A program made the translations under genes and the position numbers. Positions 52,912-61,956 of a DNA stretch of 64,000 nucleotides are shown here, one piece after another (the stretch's first letter is position 1; each line of letters opens with the position of its first letter). Below the pieces are notes generated by a model, which was not told the origin of the DNA, made no database searches, and saw only the letters and a list, made by a program, of their open reading frames with translations. The stretch is taken from positions 62,001 to 126,000 of the forward strand of contig NZ_CP025614.1 in NCBI RefSeq assembly GCF_002868735.1. The letters run 5' to 3'. Origin of the DNA: Niveispirillum cyanobacteriorum (lineage in GTDB: Bacteria > Pseudomonadota > Alphaproteobacteria > Azospirillales > Azospirillaceae).

Positions 52912-54114
52912 TCAGTCCCCCAGCCGCCCGATGATGGCGACCGATGTGATGTTGCGGTTGGGCAGGCCGCCCAGATTGTGGGTCAGGCCGAAACGCGGGT
53001 CCGGCAATTGCCGTTCGCCCGCGCGGCCCTGAAGCTGCAAATAAATCTCATAGACCATGCGCAGGCCCGTGGCCCCGATGGGGTGGCCGAAACATTTCAG
53101 ACCGCCGTCGATCTGGCAGGGGATTTTGCCGTCGCGGTCGAAGAACCCGTCCATCACGTCGCGTACGGCCCCACCCTCCGGCGACAGGCGCAGATCCTCC
53201 ATCACCACCAGTTCGGTGACGGAGAAACAATCATGCACCTCGATCAGCGACAGTTCGGCGCGCGGGTCCCTGATCCCCGCCTCCTCATAGGCGCGCTTGG
53301 CCGCGATGCGGGTGGTCAGGGTATAGGAACCGTCCCAGGAGCCATGCGCCAGCTCTACCCCGTTGCTGGGGGCCAGCTGCAGCGCCTTCACCGTCACCGG
53401 ATTATGCTTGCCCAGGGACCGGGCAATCTCCGGCGTGGTGACGATGGCGCAGGCCGCCCCGTCCGACACGCCGGCGCAATCGAACAGGCCCAGCGGATAG
53501 GCCACCATGCGCGCATCCAGCACCTGTTGCTCGGTGATCGGATTGCGCAGATGCGCCTTGGGGTTCAAGGCACCATTGGCATGGCTTTTTACCGAGATAT
53601 GGGCCATGGCGCGTTTAAGATCGGCCATGTCCGTCCGCGTGCGCGCGGCATAGGCGGCCCCCAACTGCGCAAAGCCGCCGGGTGCCGTATTCTGCGGCAG
53701 CCAGAGATCCTCAAATGTACCCTTGGTCCGTTCCGGCAGGCCGCCGAAGCCGGTATCTTTCAGCTTTTCCACGCCCATGGCGATGGCGATGTCGCACGCC
53801 CCAGCCGCGACCGCATAGACAGCCCCGCGCAGCGCCTCTGTCCCCGTGGCGCACAAATTCTCCACCCGCGTGACGGGGATGTTGGGTAGGCGCAGCGCCA
53901 TGGACAAGGGCAGGGCCGATTTCCCCACGCTCTGTTCGTCAAAGAACACACCCATCCAGCCCGCCTGGATGTCGGATTTCTGGATGCCGGCATCGTGCAA
54001 GCATTCCTGAAACGCCTCCAGCATCAGATCGTCAGGCCCGGCATCCCAGCGTTCGCCAAACCGCGAACAGCCCATGCCGATGATCGCCACCTTGTCGCGG
54101 ATACCCTTGGCCAT
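52912..54114 (-). CDS. Thiolase (SCP-x/lipid-transfer type)
   Basis: 400 residues. Nucleophile Cys 88 in VENLCATGTEA; other catalytic parts are LIEVHDCFSVTEL and GGLKCFGHPIGATG. This branch acts with small DUF35 proteins to cleave C-C bonds from CoA esters (retro-Claisen or aldol type), as in steroid side-chain loss (Ltp2/ChsH2) and in benzylsuccinyl-CoA thiolase. Start ATG 54114; only one base separates it from the stop of the upstream KAS/DUF35 gene. Length is normal. Confidence 0.86.
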   Translation of the reverse strand: MAKGIRDKVAIIGMGCSRFGERWDAGPDDLMLEAFQECLHDAGIQKSDIQAGWMGVFFDEQSVGKSALPLSMALRLPNIPVTRVENLCATGTEALRGAVYAVAAGACDIAIAMGVEKLKDTGFGGLPERTKGTFEDLWLPQNTAPGGFAQLGAAYAARTRTDMADLKRAMAHISVKSHANGALNPKAHLRNPITEQQVLDARMVAYPLGLFDCAGVSDGAACAIVTTPEIARSLGKHNPVTVKALQLAPSNGVELAHGSWDGSYTLTTRIAAKRAYEEAGIRDPRAELSLIEVHDCFSVTELVVMEDLRLSPEGGAVRDVMDGFFDRDGKIPCQIDGGLKCFGHPIGATGLRMVYEIYLQLQGRAGERQLPDPRFGLTHNLGGLPNRNITSVAIIGRLGD

Positions 54115-54115
54115 T

Positions 54116-55567
54116 TCAGCCTTCTCCCTGCGGTGTGGCTTTCCAGAAATACCGGCGGAAGCCGCGCTTCTCGTCATCATCCTTCAGGCGGAAGACCATG
54201 CGGACGGGCAGGCCGACCGCCAATTGCCCCGCCTGGATATCGGTGAATTCCATCATTACGTTCGCGCCATTGGCGAACTGCACATTGCCATAGGCCAGAG
54301 GCGGGCAGGGGGTGAAGCCCAGCCAATCCTCCGTAAAGGTCTTCACCGATGCCGCTTCATCGGCCAGCCGCAGCGGTTCCTGCGTGTCGATCGCCCCGCA
54401 GGCCGGGTTCACACAGGCGCGGGTGCGCGGGAACTGCACACAGCCGCAGGCCGTGCAGCGTCCGCCCGTCAACCCATTGACCATGTCGCGCTTGCGATAG
54501 GCCACCGTGTGGGCCGTGCGCTTGTCATGTTCGGCGCGCATGCCGAAATGGATATTGACCATGCCGGAGAACGACATGTGTTTCAGATAGTTGTTCTCCG
54601 CCTGCCGCCGCGACAGCCAGCCGGCAACCCCCGTGGCCGGGATGAAATCAGACAGGGCCGGGGTGGTGCGCAGAACGATGGCATCCGCCCCCTGCCCATA
54701 CCCGACCAGCAGGATCAGCCGCCCCGGCTGTGTCCGGCCCAGAATGTCGGCCAGCATCAGCAGGGCATGCGCCGCCCCCGTATCACCCACGCTGGCCGCC
54801 AGCGGATCAACCACGCTGTCGGCACGCAGGCCCAGCTTTCCGGCCAGGGTTGCCTGGATCTTCGCCATGGTGCCGGGCAGGATGAAATGGTCCACCTGAT
54901 CGGCACTGATGCCGGCCTGGGCCAGCGCGCCCTTCACGGCGGCGGGCACGATCTTAAGATAGCCCTCGTCACGCGCCCACCGTTCCTCCAGAACGTAATC
55001 GGCATCCTCCCCCTCGGCCCGGTAATGGTCCACCAGATCGCGGAAGATGCTGTGCCCGCCCAGGAATTCGGCGATCACCCCCGGCCCGGACCCGACGGTC
55101 ACGGCTGCGGCCCCATGACCATAGGTGAAATCCTGCACCGAACCCGGCCGCGCCAGCCGCCGGTCAGCGGCAGTCAGCAGGGTCGTACACGTCTGTTCCA
55201 GTGCGGACAGCAGCGCGCTTGTTGCGGCCCGCAAACTGCCGGTGGCATCTGCCGGGCGCGTGGTTTCAGCCAGACCCAACGCGTCAATGATCAGGCCGGC
55301 ATTCGACCTATCCTGAAAGGGCAGGGTGGTGGAGGCAAAGACCAGCCGGTCGGGCGACAGCGCGCGGGCAGCCAGCAGATCGCGCGCCGCCTCCACCGCC
55401 ATGGTCAGGCTGTCCTCGTCCCAATTGGCGACGGCGCGTTCGCCCTTGCCGTGTGCCGCCAGATTGGGGTCCAGCCAGTCAAGTGCCGCCGCCATCGCCT
55501 TGCGCGACAGGCGCAGGCGGGGGATGTAGGCGCCAAAGCCGATGATGCCGATGGGGGAGTGGGTCAC
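54116..55567 (-). CDS. HMG-CoA-synthase/KAS III-like protein fused to DUF35 OB-fold
   Basis: 483 residues. N-terminal 1-350: thiolase-superfamily, HMGS-like (IGIIGFGAYIPRLRLSRKA, DAVVDPLAASVGDTGAA-like VDPLAASVGDTGAAHAL). Where HMGS and KAS III have the catalytic Cys, here the stretch ATGSLRAATSALLSAL has none; the only nearby Cys is in EQTCTTLL. C-terminal about 350-480: DUF35/OB zinc ribbon with four Cys in GGRCTACGCVQFPRTRACVN and PACG, then an OB fold. GTG 55567 follows AAAGGTCC. A paired thiolase is encoded 1 bp downstream. Likely the DUF35 subunit and an inactive or non-Cys scaffold. Confidence 0.8.
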   Translation of the reverse strand: MTHSPIGIIGFGAYIPRLRLSRKAMAAALDWLDPNLAAHGKGERAVANWDEDSLTMAVEAARDLLAARALSPDRLVFASTTLPFQDRSNAGLIIDALGLAETTRPADATGSLRAATSALLSALEQTCTTLLTAADRRLARPGSVQDFTYGHGAAAVTVGSGPGVIAEFLGGHSIFRDLVDHYRAEGEDADYVLEERWARDEGYLKIVPAAVKGALAQAGISADQVDHFILPGTMAKIQATLAGKLGLRADSVVDPLAASVGDTGAAHALLMLADILGRTQPGRLILLVGYGQGADAIVLRTTPALSDFIPATGVAGWLSRRQAENNYLKHMSFSGMVNIHFGMRAEHDKRTAHTVAYRKRDMVNGLTGGRCTACGCVQFPRTRACVNPACGAIDTQEPLRLADEAASVKTFTEDWLGFTPCPPLAYGNVQFANGANVMMEFTDIQAGQLAVGLPVRMVFRLKDDDEKRGFRRYFWKATPQGEG

Positions 55568-55599
55568 GGGGTAGGACCTTTCGGAAAACGCCTGATCTT

Positions 55600-55720
55600 C
55601 GTCATCCCGGCGAAAGCCGGGACCCAGGGGCCACAAGATCAAACGTCGATGCTGCTGCGGTGGAACTGTGGAAAGTTTGGGCGCTTGTGATCCTGGGTCC
55701 CGGCTTTCGCCGGGATGACG
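55600..55720. repeat. REP/MITE-like element, copy 2
   Basis: 121 bp with the same inverted ends as 12200-12319 (GTCATCCCGGCGAAAGCCGG at left; reverse complement ending at 55720), different middle. It lies between the KAS/DUF35 gene and the Rieske gene inside one apparent operon. Confidence 0.78.
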
Positions 55721-55733
55721 TATGTGGGTGGCT

Positions 55734-56954
55734 TCACGCCGCCTGTGCCGCCTCAATAAACTTCGCCAGCACCTGCGCTACCCGCAGATGCTCCGGCACC
55801 GCGTCGCCGATGCGTCGGTCCAGTTCTTCGTGCCAGTGGTAAATCCGGCGCTCCTGATAATTCAGGGAAATGCCTGTGAAGCCACCGCTTTCCACCGATT
55901 TCTGGATGCTGTCGGCGAACTGCGTATCCTCTTCCAGGATACGGTCGAAGTTTGAAATGCGGGTTTCCCAGATTTCGGGACGCGGCCCGTCGCCCCAGTC
56001 GGGGGAGAACCAGCAGACCTCAATATACATACGCCTGATATCGATGGGCCAGAACACGATGAAGGGCATGCCCGTCGGGGCCGGCGGCACCACGATGTTG
56101 GGATAGACATTGATCGAGACATTGGCCGTGCGCGGGATTTCACCCACGGTCGGAATGTCGGGCAACCCCTTGGTGCCTGGGTCCTGCCAGCCGGGCCGGC
56201 GGTTGGGCGTGACCATGCGGGAATGGCCGTTAGGCCACAGCGTCATGAACGACCCGCGATGGTCCAGGAACCGGTCCACCGTATTCTGGTGGATGGATTT
56301 CAGGTGATAGACCTCCAGGAACGCATCCAGCAGGACCTTCACATTGCATTCCACCACCACCCCATGCCGGTCGGCCAGACGCAGGTTCTGCGGCTGGAAT
56401 TCCGACAGGTCGGGCACGACGGGGGCCAGATACTCCATCAGCGGCCCGGCATTCTTATCCATATTGATGAAATGCCAGTTGCCGAAATTCTCGCACCGCA
56501 CCTCGATCAGCGATTTGCATTTCAGGTCCAGCCCGACAAAGTCGCGCTTATCGCGCAGATTGATCAGGTCGCCCTTCAGGTTATAGGTCCAGCCATGATA
56601 GCCGCAGACCATGCCACGGCCCTTGCCCTTTTCCTCTGTCACCACGGGCGCGCCGCGATGGCGGCAGGTATTGTAGAAACAGCGGATCTTGTTGTCGTCG
56701 CCGCGCACGAAGAACAGCGGATCGCCCAGCCGGTCCCATTTCAGGTATGACCCGATCTCCGGCACCTCATCGGCATGGATCGCATAGACCCAGGTGCGCC
56801 GCCACAGGGCCTGACGCTCCAGCTCATAGAATTCCGGGTCGACATAGCGACCGGCGGGGATTTCCGGCAGTTCCGGGAAATCATCCGGCGGGCCCACACG
56901 CGTGGACTCATACTGCATGCCGGCCTTGATGCGGTCGATCTCCAGGGCCTCCAT
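55734..56954 (-). CDS. Rieske non-heme iron oxygenase, alpha subunit (1)
   Basis: 406 residues. Rieske centre CRHRG (Cys 97, His 99) and CGYHGW (Cys 117, His 120); mononuclear iron site DAFLEVYHLKSIH (Asp 210, His 217, His 222). Aromatic ring-hydroxylating type without a visible beta subunit gene. ATG 56954 with AAGGA upstream. CATAC motifs lie 75-105 bp before it. Substrate unknown. Confidence 0.88.
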   Translation of the reverse strand: MEALEIDRIKAGMQYESTRVGPPDDFPELPEIPAGRYVDPEFYELERQALWRRTWVYAIHADEVPEIGSYLKWDRLGDPLFFVRGDDNKIRCFYNTCRHRGAPVVTEEKGKGRGMVCGYHGWTYNLKGDLINLRDKRDFVGLDLKCKSLIEVRCENFGNWHFINMDKNAGPLMEYLAPVVPDLSEFQPQNLRLADRHGVVVECNVKVLLDAFLEVYHLKSIHQNTVDRFLDHRGSFMTLWPNGHSRMVTPNRRPGWQDPGTKGLPDIPTVGEIPRTANVSINVYPNIVVPPAPTGMPFIVFWPIDIRRMYIEVCWFSPDWGDGPRPEIWETRISNFDRILEEDTQFADSIQKSVESGGFTGISLNYQERRIYHWHEELDRRIGDAVPEHLRVAQVLAKFIEAAQAA

Positions 56955-57029
56955 GGTCCTTCCCTTTCCTTCTCTGTCTTCGCCCATCCTCCGCCATGGA
57001 GATGACGGAATAAGCGGGCGCGCATTTTC

Positions 57030-57060
57030 CGCATACATAGCAGATCACTCTGCATACAGA
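57030..57060. promoter_or_regulatory. CATAC motif cluster upstream of Rieske gene 1
   Basis: CGCATACATA (57030-57039) and CTCTGCATACAG (57048-57059). The latter 12-mer recurs exactly at 58303-58314 before the CoA-transferase. Candidate GntR sites. Confidence 0.5.
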
Positions 57061-57080
57061 AAGCACGTATTTTGTGTACG

Positions 57081-58265
57081 TCAAACGATCCTGGCCGAAC
57101 GCAGCGCCGAAATGGCGGCGGCGTCATAGCCCAGTTCGGTCAGGATCGCGTCGGTATGTTCGCCCACCGTGGGCGGGCGTGAGCGAATACTGGCGGGTGT
57201 GGCGGACAGGGTAACGGGTGGGCCAGCGACCGGGGCAGGGCGCGGCAGGCCCGGATAATCCACATCCTGCAACAGGCCCATGGCCTGGACCTGTGGATGG
57301 TCCAAAACCTGCTGCGGTGACAGGACAGGCCCGCCCGGAATGCCGGCCGCCGCCAGCGCCTCCACCGTTTGATCCGTGGTTCGCCTGGCGCACCAATCGG
57401 CCATCCGGGCGCAGAGAATTTCATTATTGTCGCCGCGTGCCTGATCGCTGGCAAAGCGGGGATCGGACTTCCAGCCGGGTTCCCCCACCATGTCGCACCA
57501 GCGCGCGAACAGCCCATCGCCCACCGTGTGGATCAATACATGGCCGTCGGTGGTGGCGAACACGTCCGACGGGGCCGATGTCTGCACCCGGTTGCCGGTA
57601 CCGACCCGGTTGATGCCTGTCACCGCCTGTTCCACCAGAAAGGCATTGAACAGGGTGACGCCGGTTGACAGCAGGCTGGCCTGCACCGACTGCCCCCGCC
57701 CCGTGGCGCGCTTCTCCATCAGGGCCGCCATGGCGCCCAAGGCCGCGAACATGCCGGTGCCGAAGTCTACATAGGGTGCCCCGGCCTTCATCGGCTGTTC
57801 CGGGGTGCCGGAGAAATACATGGAACCCGACATGGCCTGTCCCACCCCGTCAAACCCGCCGCGCGCGGCCCAGGGACCCGCGGCACCGAAGCTGGAGATC
57901 AGGACGGGGATGATGTCGGGCTTGATGGCGCGCAAACTGTCTTCATCCAGCCCCATGGCGGCAAGGGCAGGCGGCGGCAGGTTGGCGACGACGACATCCG
58001 CCGTTTCCACCAGACGGCGCACCACCTCACACCCCTCTGGCTTGGTCGGGTTCAGGGTCAGCGAGCGCTTATTGACGCCCATCTGCAGCCATCCCGCGCC
58101 TTCTCCGCTTTCGGTCACGGGCGTGATGAACCGGTCCTCACCCCCGCCCAGCCGCTCGATGCGGATCACATCGGCCCCGAAATAGCCCAGCAGGGTTGCG
58201 CAGTAGGGGCCGGCGACATAACGCCCGAAATCCAGCACCCGCACGCCGTTCAGCACCTGTGACAC
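57081..58265 (-). CDS. Class III CoA-transferase (CaiB/BaiF)
   Basis: 394 residues. GVRVLDFGRYVAGPYCATLL, GADVIRIERLGGGEDRF, LVISSFGAAGPWAARGGFD-like, and PYVDFGTGMFAALG are family III marks. It moves CoA between acids and would activate or recycle a carboxylic intermediate of the cluster. GTG 58265 with GGAGGA upstream; a 20-codon in-frame extension is not needed. It lies upstream of Rieske 1 on the same strand (126 bp). Confidence 0.84.
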   Translation of the reverse strand: MSQVLNGVRVLDFGRYVAGPYCATLLGYFGADVIRIERLGGGEDRFITPVTESGEGAGWLQMGVNKRSLTLNPTKPEGCEVVRRLVETADVVVANLPPPALAAMGLDEDSLRAIKPDIIPVLISSFGAAGPWAARGGFDGVGQAMSGSMYFSGTPEQPMKAGAPYVDFGTGMFAALGAMAALMEKRATGRGQSVQASLLSTGVTLFNAFLVEQAVTGINRVGTGNRVQTSAPSDVFATTDGHVLIHTVGDGLFARWCDMVGEPGWKSDPRFASDQARGDNNEILCARMADWCARRTTDQTVEALAAAGIPGGPVLSPQQVLDHPQVQAMGLLQDVDYPGLPRPAPVAGPPVTLSATPASIRSRPPTVGEHTDAILTELGYDAAAISALRSARIV

Positions 58266-58302
58266 GTCCCATCCTCCCCCGCCGGGCTTTCCCGGCCTGT
58301 TG

Positions 58303-58314
58303 CTCTGCATACAG
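58303..58314. promoter_or_regulatory. CATAC 12-mer upstream of the CoA-transferase
   Basis: CTCTGCATACAG, identical to 57048-57059; 38 bp from the CoA-transferase start. Candidate operator. Confidence 0.5.
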
Positions 58315-58440
58315 GATATAGCCATTTCAGATAAATCGGCAAGCGCGCATAAAGTTAGGTTTTCTGCGGCTCATAGGCGCAAATGCATCGTATCGTATGC
58401 TGCGTCGCAGCAAAAATCGGCAGTTTCGACTTTTTAATTT

Positions 58441-58464
58441 TACACACAAATGGCATTGTGTGTA
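58441..58464. promoter_or_regulatory. 24-bp dyad upstream of Rieske 2
   Basis: TACACACAA, six bases, TTGTGTGTA: perfect nine-base arms. It is followed by TATTTTT, so it could also fold as a weak terminator-like hairpin. Candidate operator of the plus-strand operon. Confidence 0.5.
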
Positions 58465-58584
58465 TATTTTTCGAAACCAAACGGGATCGGTATGGGCCGC
58501 ATCCTTTTGCATGGCTCGTCGCAATCTGCGCGCCCACCACCCGACAAGAAGTTCCAGGGAACCCGCGATCTGGGAGGATCATCC

Positions 58585-59982
58585 ATGGACGGGATCAGTT
58601 CGTCTTTCGACTATCGCAAGGGCTGGTCGATCAATCCGGCGGCCAAGCCGGGCGATATCGACGCCAAGGCCCCCTTCATCGACAATGGCACCGAGAAATT
58701 CGACCCCGCCCAATATTACGACAAAGGCTGGATGGCGCAGGAATGGGAGAAGCTGTGGACCAAGGTCTGGCTGATTGCCTGCCCGTCCAGCGACGTGCGC
58801 GAGGAAGGGGACTTTGCGACCTTTGAGATCGGTAACGAGAATATCGTTGTCGTCCGGGGCGATGATGGACAGGTCCGCGCCTTCTATAATGTCTGTCCGC
58901 ACCGGGGTAACCGGCTGGTGCATACAGCACTGGGCAGCCTGGCGAACGGCTTTGCCTGTTCCTTCCATAGCTGGAAATTCAACCTGGATGGCAGCCTGAA
59001 ATCCATCACCGACCGGGAAACCTTCCGTCCCGAAGTGGTGTGCCATAATCCAGGCATGAGTGCGGTTCGGTGCGAGGAACTGGCGGGTCTGGTCTTCATC
59101 TCCATGAACCCGGACGCGCCCGACCTGCGCGGCTGGCTGGGTCCGGTGGCGGACCATCTGGAAAGCTACCAGATCGACAAGATGCATGTGGTCCGGCAGG
59201 TGCGCAGCGAATGGGCCGCCAACTGGAAGATCGGGGTCGATGCCTTTTACGAGGTCTATCACCTGCATGCGGTCCATCCGGAAACCCAGGGCGTGATGGA
59301 GGATTATTTCGTCCAGTACGACCTGTTCCCCAATGGCATGAGCCGGATGTGCATCCCCTTCTACCGGCCCAGCCCGCGCGTGCCCGACCAGTTGGGCGTG
59401 AATGAAGGGCTGAAAATGATGATGCCCGACGCGGCCCTGGACCCGACCGGTTTCACCGGCACGGCACAGGAGGTGCGCGCGGCGGCCCAGAAGGCCAAGC
59501 GTGAACGCGCCGAACGGCTGGGCCTGGGGTACGAGAAGCTGACCGATGCGCAGCTGACCGACAGTTTCGCCTATGGCCTGTTCCCGAATGTGCAGATCGG
59601 CTGCCATCCGGAGGGCGTGTTCCTGATGCGCTTCATCCCGCATCCGGAAGACCCCGAACGTTTCTTCTACGACATCACCATCCTGTTCCGGCCTGTCGGT
59701 GCGGTGGCAGAGGCGGCGGGCAATTATGATGTGCCGGCCTGGATGGGCCTGCCGGAAGGTACCGACATTTCCGGTCGGGTGCGCCCCGATTGCGTGCACG
59801 TGCCGCTGGGCGAACCGGCCAATCTGGGTCTGGTGCTGGATCAGGACAGTGAGCTGTTGCCTGTGGTCCAGAAAGGTCTGCGCTCACGCGGGTTCAACGG
59901 CATGCTGTTCGGCGAGCAGGAACAGCGCCTGCGCCATTTCCATGTCGAGCTGAACCGCTACATGGCGGGGGAGCCGCGATGA
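58585..59982 (+). CDS. Rieske non-heme iron oxygenase, alpha subunit (2)
   Basis: 465 residues. Rieske centre CPHRG (Cys 104, His 106) and CSFHSW (Cys 125, His 128); mononuclear site VDAFYEVYHLHAVH (Asp 219, His 226, His 231). Related to but clearly different from the Rieske protein on the other strand; it has about 60 extra residues near the middle (VRAAAQKAKRERAERLG). ATG 58585 follows GGGAGG. It overlaps the ABM gene as ATGA, so the product may be used at once with the partner protein. Confidence 0.88.
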   Translation: MDGISSSFDYRKGWSINPAAKPGDIDAKAPFIDNGTEKFDPAQYYDKGWMAQEWEKLWTKVWLIACPSSDVREEGDFATFEIGNENIVVVRGDDGQVRAFYNVCPHRGNRLVHTALGSLANGFACSFHSWKFNLDGSLKSITDRETFRPEVVCHNPGMSAVRCEELAGLVFISMNPDAPDLRGWLGPVADHLESYQIDKMHVVRQVRSEWAANWKIGVDAFYEVYHLHAVHPETQGVMEDYFVQYDLFPNGMSRMCIPFYRPSPRVPDQLGVNEGLKMMMPDAALDPTGFTGTAQEVRAAAQKAKRERAERLGLGYEKLTDAQLTDSFAYGLFPNVQIGCHPEGVFLMRFIPHPEDPERFFYDITILFRPVGAVAEAAGNYDVPAWMGLPEGTDISGRVRPDCVHVPLGEPANLGLVLDQDSELLPVVQKGLRSRGFNGMLFGEQEQRLRHFHVELNRYMAGEPR

Positions 59983-60293
59983 TCTTTTTCATCAGCCGCT
60001 TTACCGTGAAGCCGGAATGCGAGGCGGAGTTCATTCGCCTCGCCACCGCCCTGACGGAGAAGGTCCGCGCGCATGAGCCAAAGACCCTCTATTACGCCTT
60101 TTACCGAGCCGATGATGGCCCCGGCCGCTTCGTGGTGGTGGAAAGTTTCCCGGATGAGGCGGCGGAACATGAACACCAATCCACGCCCTGGTTCACGGAG
60201 ATTGTGCCGCAGATGATCCCGTGTTTCGACGGGCCCTATGTGCGGGAATATTTCCATCCGCTGACCGCCTCCGTGAAAGGGTTGACGGCATGA
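59979..60293 (+). CDS. Antibiotic-biosynthesis-monooxygenase-fold protein (1)
   Basis: 104 residues of the small dimeric alpha+beta ABM fold: ISRFTVKPECEAEFIRLA, YYAFYRADDGPGRFVVVESF, STPWFTEIVPQMIPCFDGP. It resembles its paralogue at 61957. Function may be cofactor-free oxygenation or isomerisation of a ring product of the Rieske enzyme. Overlaps Rieske 2 and the ligase gene by four bases on each side. Confidence 0.82.
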   Translation: MIFFISRFTVKPECEAEFIRLATALTEKVRAHEPKTLYYAFYRADDGPGRFVVVESFPDEAAEHEHQSTPWFTEIVPQMIPCFDGPYVREYFHPLTASVKGLTA

Positions 60294-61942
60294 GCAAGGC
60301 CGACCAGTTCATCCATGCCACCACGCTTGGCGACCTGCTTTTGTCGGCGGCCCATTCCTGGCCCGACACGGACGCGCTGATCTTTCCCGATGAAAGCCTG
60401 ACCTATCGCGATCTGGCCGCCCGCGCCATGCGCCATGCCAAGGGGCTGATGGCGATGGGGGTGAAGCCGGGCGACCATGTCGGTGTGCTGCTGCCATCTT
60501 GTATCGAGTTCGTCGATATCCTGTTCGGCGTGGCCCTGGCCGGCGGTGTGACGGTGCCGATCAATGCCCGCTATCGCGCGCATGAACTGGCCTATGTCAC
60601 CGACAATGCCGATCTGGTCACCATCATCACCACCGAACAGGTGGCTGATCAGCTGAATTTTGTGGATCGCCTGTGTGAGGGGCTGGAGGGTCTGGCAGAG
60701 CAGACAGACCCGATGGATCTGCGCTTGAAGGGCTGCCCGCGTCTGCGCTCCATCATCCTGCTGGGCGATGGCGGACGACCCTTCGCCGTCACGGCGGAAA
60801 GGTTCGATGCCCTGGCCGAAACCGTCACGGATGAAGCCGTGCATGAACGCCGTGCCTTTGCGCGGGTCCGCGCCCCCGGCATCATCCTGTACACATCCGG
60901 CACCACGTCGAACCCCAAGGGCTGTCTGATCAGCCATGAGGCGATTGTCCGCACCTCCCAGGCGCTGGCAGAGCGGTATGAACTGACCGACCGCGACCGG
61001 TTCTGGTCGCCGCTGCCTTTGTTCCATATCGCGGCCATCCTGCCGCTGGTCGCCATCTATGCCAAGGGCGGCACCTATCTGTCGATGCAGCATTTTGATG
61101 CCGGCGTGGCGTTGAAAATGCTGGAAACGCACAAGGTGACGGCGACATACCCCTGCTTTGCCCCCATCATGGTGGATTTGATCCACCATCCGGATTTCGC
61201 CAAGACCGACCTGTCCTCCATGCGCCTGATGAACTCATCGCTCGCGGTACAGACGGGTGCGATGAAGGAGATGCTGGCCAAGGCCATGCCCAACTGCATC
61301 CAGGTCGGCACCTATGGCCTGTCGGAGGCGGCGGGAACCGTCTGCACCAGCAGCCTTTCCGACAGTTACGAGGTGCGGACCACACGGTTGGGCCGGCCTT
61401 TGCCCGGGATTGAGGTGAAGATCGTCGATGCCTTTGGCAACCCGCTGCCAGCGGGGGAGAAGGGCGAAATCCTGGTGCGCAGCCCCGGCCTTCTGGACGG
61501 TTATTACAAGGACCCGGTGAAAACCGCAGAGGCGCTGCGGGGCGGCTGGCTGCATACGGGTGATGTCGGGTCGCTGGATGCCGACGGCAACATCATGTTC
61601 CATGGCCGTACCAAGGACATGCTGAAGGTCGGCGGGGAGAATGTCGCGGCGGCTGAGATCGAGGCCTATATCGGCACCCACCCGGCGGTGAAGATGTGCC
61701 AGGTGGTGGGCGCACCCGATCCGCGTCTGGTGGAGGTGCCCGCCGCCTTCATCGAACTGCATCCCGGCACGTCACTGACCGCGCAGGAAGTGTTGGATTA
61801 CTGCCGGGGCAAGATCTCCAGCTTCAAGGTGCCGCGCCATGTGCGGTTCGTGACGCAATGGCCCATGTCCACCAGCAAGATCCAGAAATACAAGCTGCGT
61901 CAGCAGCTTGAAGCGGAACTGGCGGCTGGTGCCGCCGCCTGA
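60290..61942 (+). CDS. Acyl-CoA synthetase (AMP-forming)
   Basis: 550 residues. AMP-binding P-loop ILYTSGTTSNPKGC, acid-binding region TYGLSEAAGT, core LHTGDVGSLDADGNIMFHGR with KVGGENVAAAEIE hinge, and C-terminal Lys in TSKIQKYKLRQQ. It activates a carboxylic acid as CoA thioester, probably the first committed step of the cluster. Overlaps ABM 1 by ATGA. The specific acid is unknown. Confidence 0.9.
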   Translation: MSKADQFIHATTLGDLLLSAAHSWPDTDALIFPDESLTYRDLAARAMRHAKGLMAMGVKPGDHVGVLLPSCIEFVDILFGVALAGGVTVPINARYRAHELAYVTDNADLVTIITTEQVADQLNFVDRLCEGLEGLAEQTDPMDLRLKGCPRLRSIILLGDGGRPFAVTAERFDALAETVTDEAVHERRAFARVRAPGIILYTSGTTSNPKGCLISHEAIVRTSQALAERYELTDRDRFWSPLPLFHIAAILPLVAIYAKGGTYLSMQHFDAGVALKMLETHKVTATYPCFAPIMVDLIHHPDFAKTDLSSMRLMNSSLAVQTGAMKEMLAKAMPNCIQVGTYGLSEAAGTVCTSSLSDSYEVRTTRLGRPLPGIEVKIVDAFGNPLPAGEKGEILVRSPGLLDGYYKDPVKTAEALRGGWLHTGDVGSLDADGNIMFHGRTKDMLKVGGENVAAAEIEAYIGTHPAVKMCQVVGAPDPRLVEVPAAFIELHPGTSLTAQEVLDYCRGKISSFKVPRHVRFVTQWPMSTSKIQKYKLRQQLEAELAAGAAA

Positions 61943-61956
61943 CGGGAGTTTGGTTC

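Larger units (their letters stand above)
58266..58584. other. Divergent control region between CoA-transferase and Rieske 2
   Basis: 319 bp. It holds CTCTGCATACAG (58303), a TGCTGCG-T-CGCAGCA palindrome (58398-58412), a 24-bp dyad (58441-58464) and the GGGAGGA ribosome site of Rieske 2. No gene. Confidence 0.6.
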
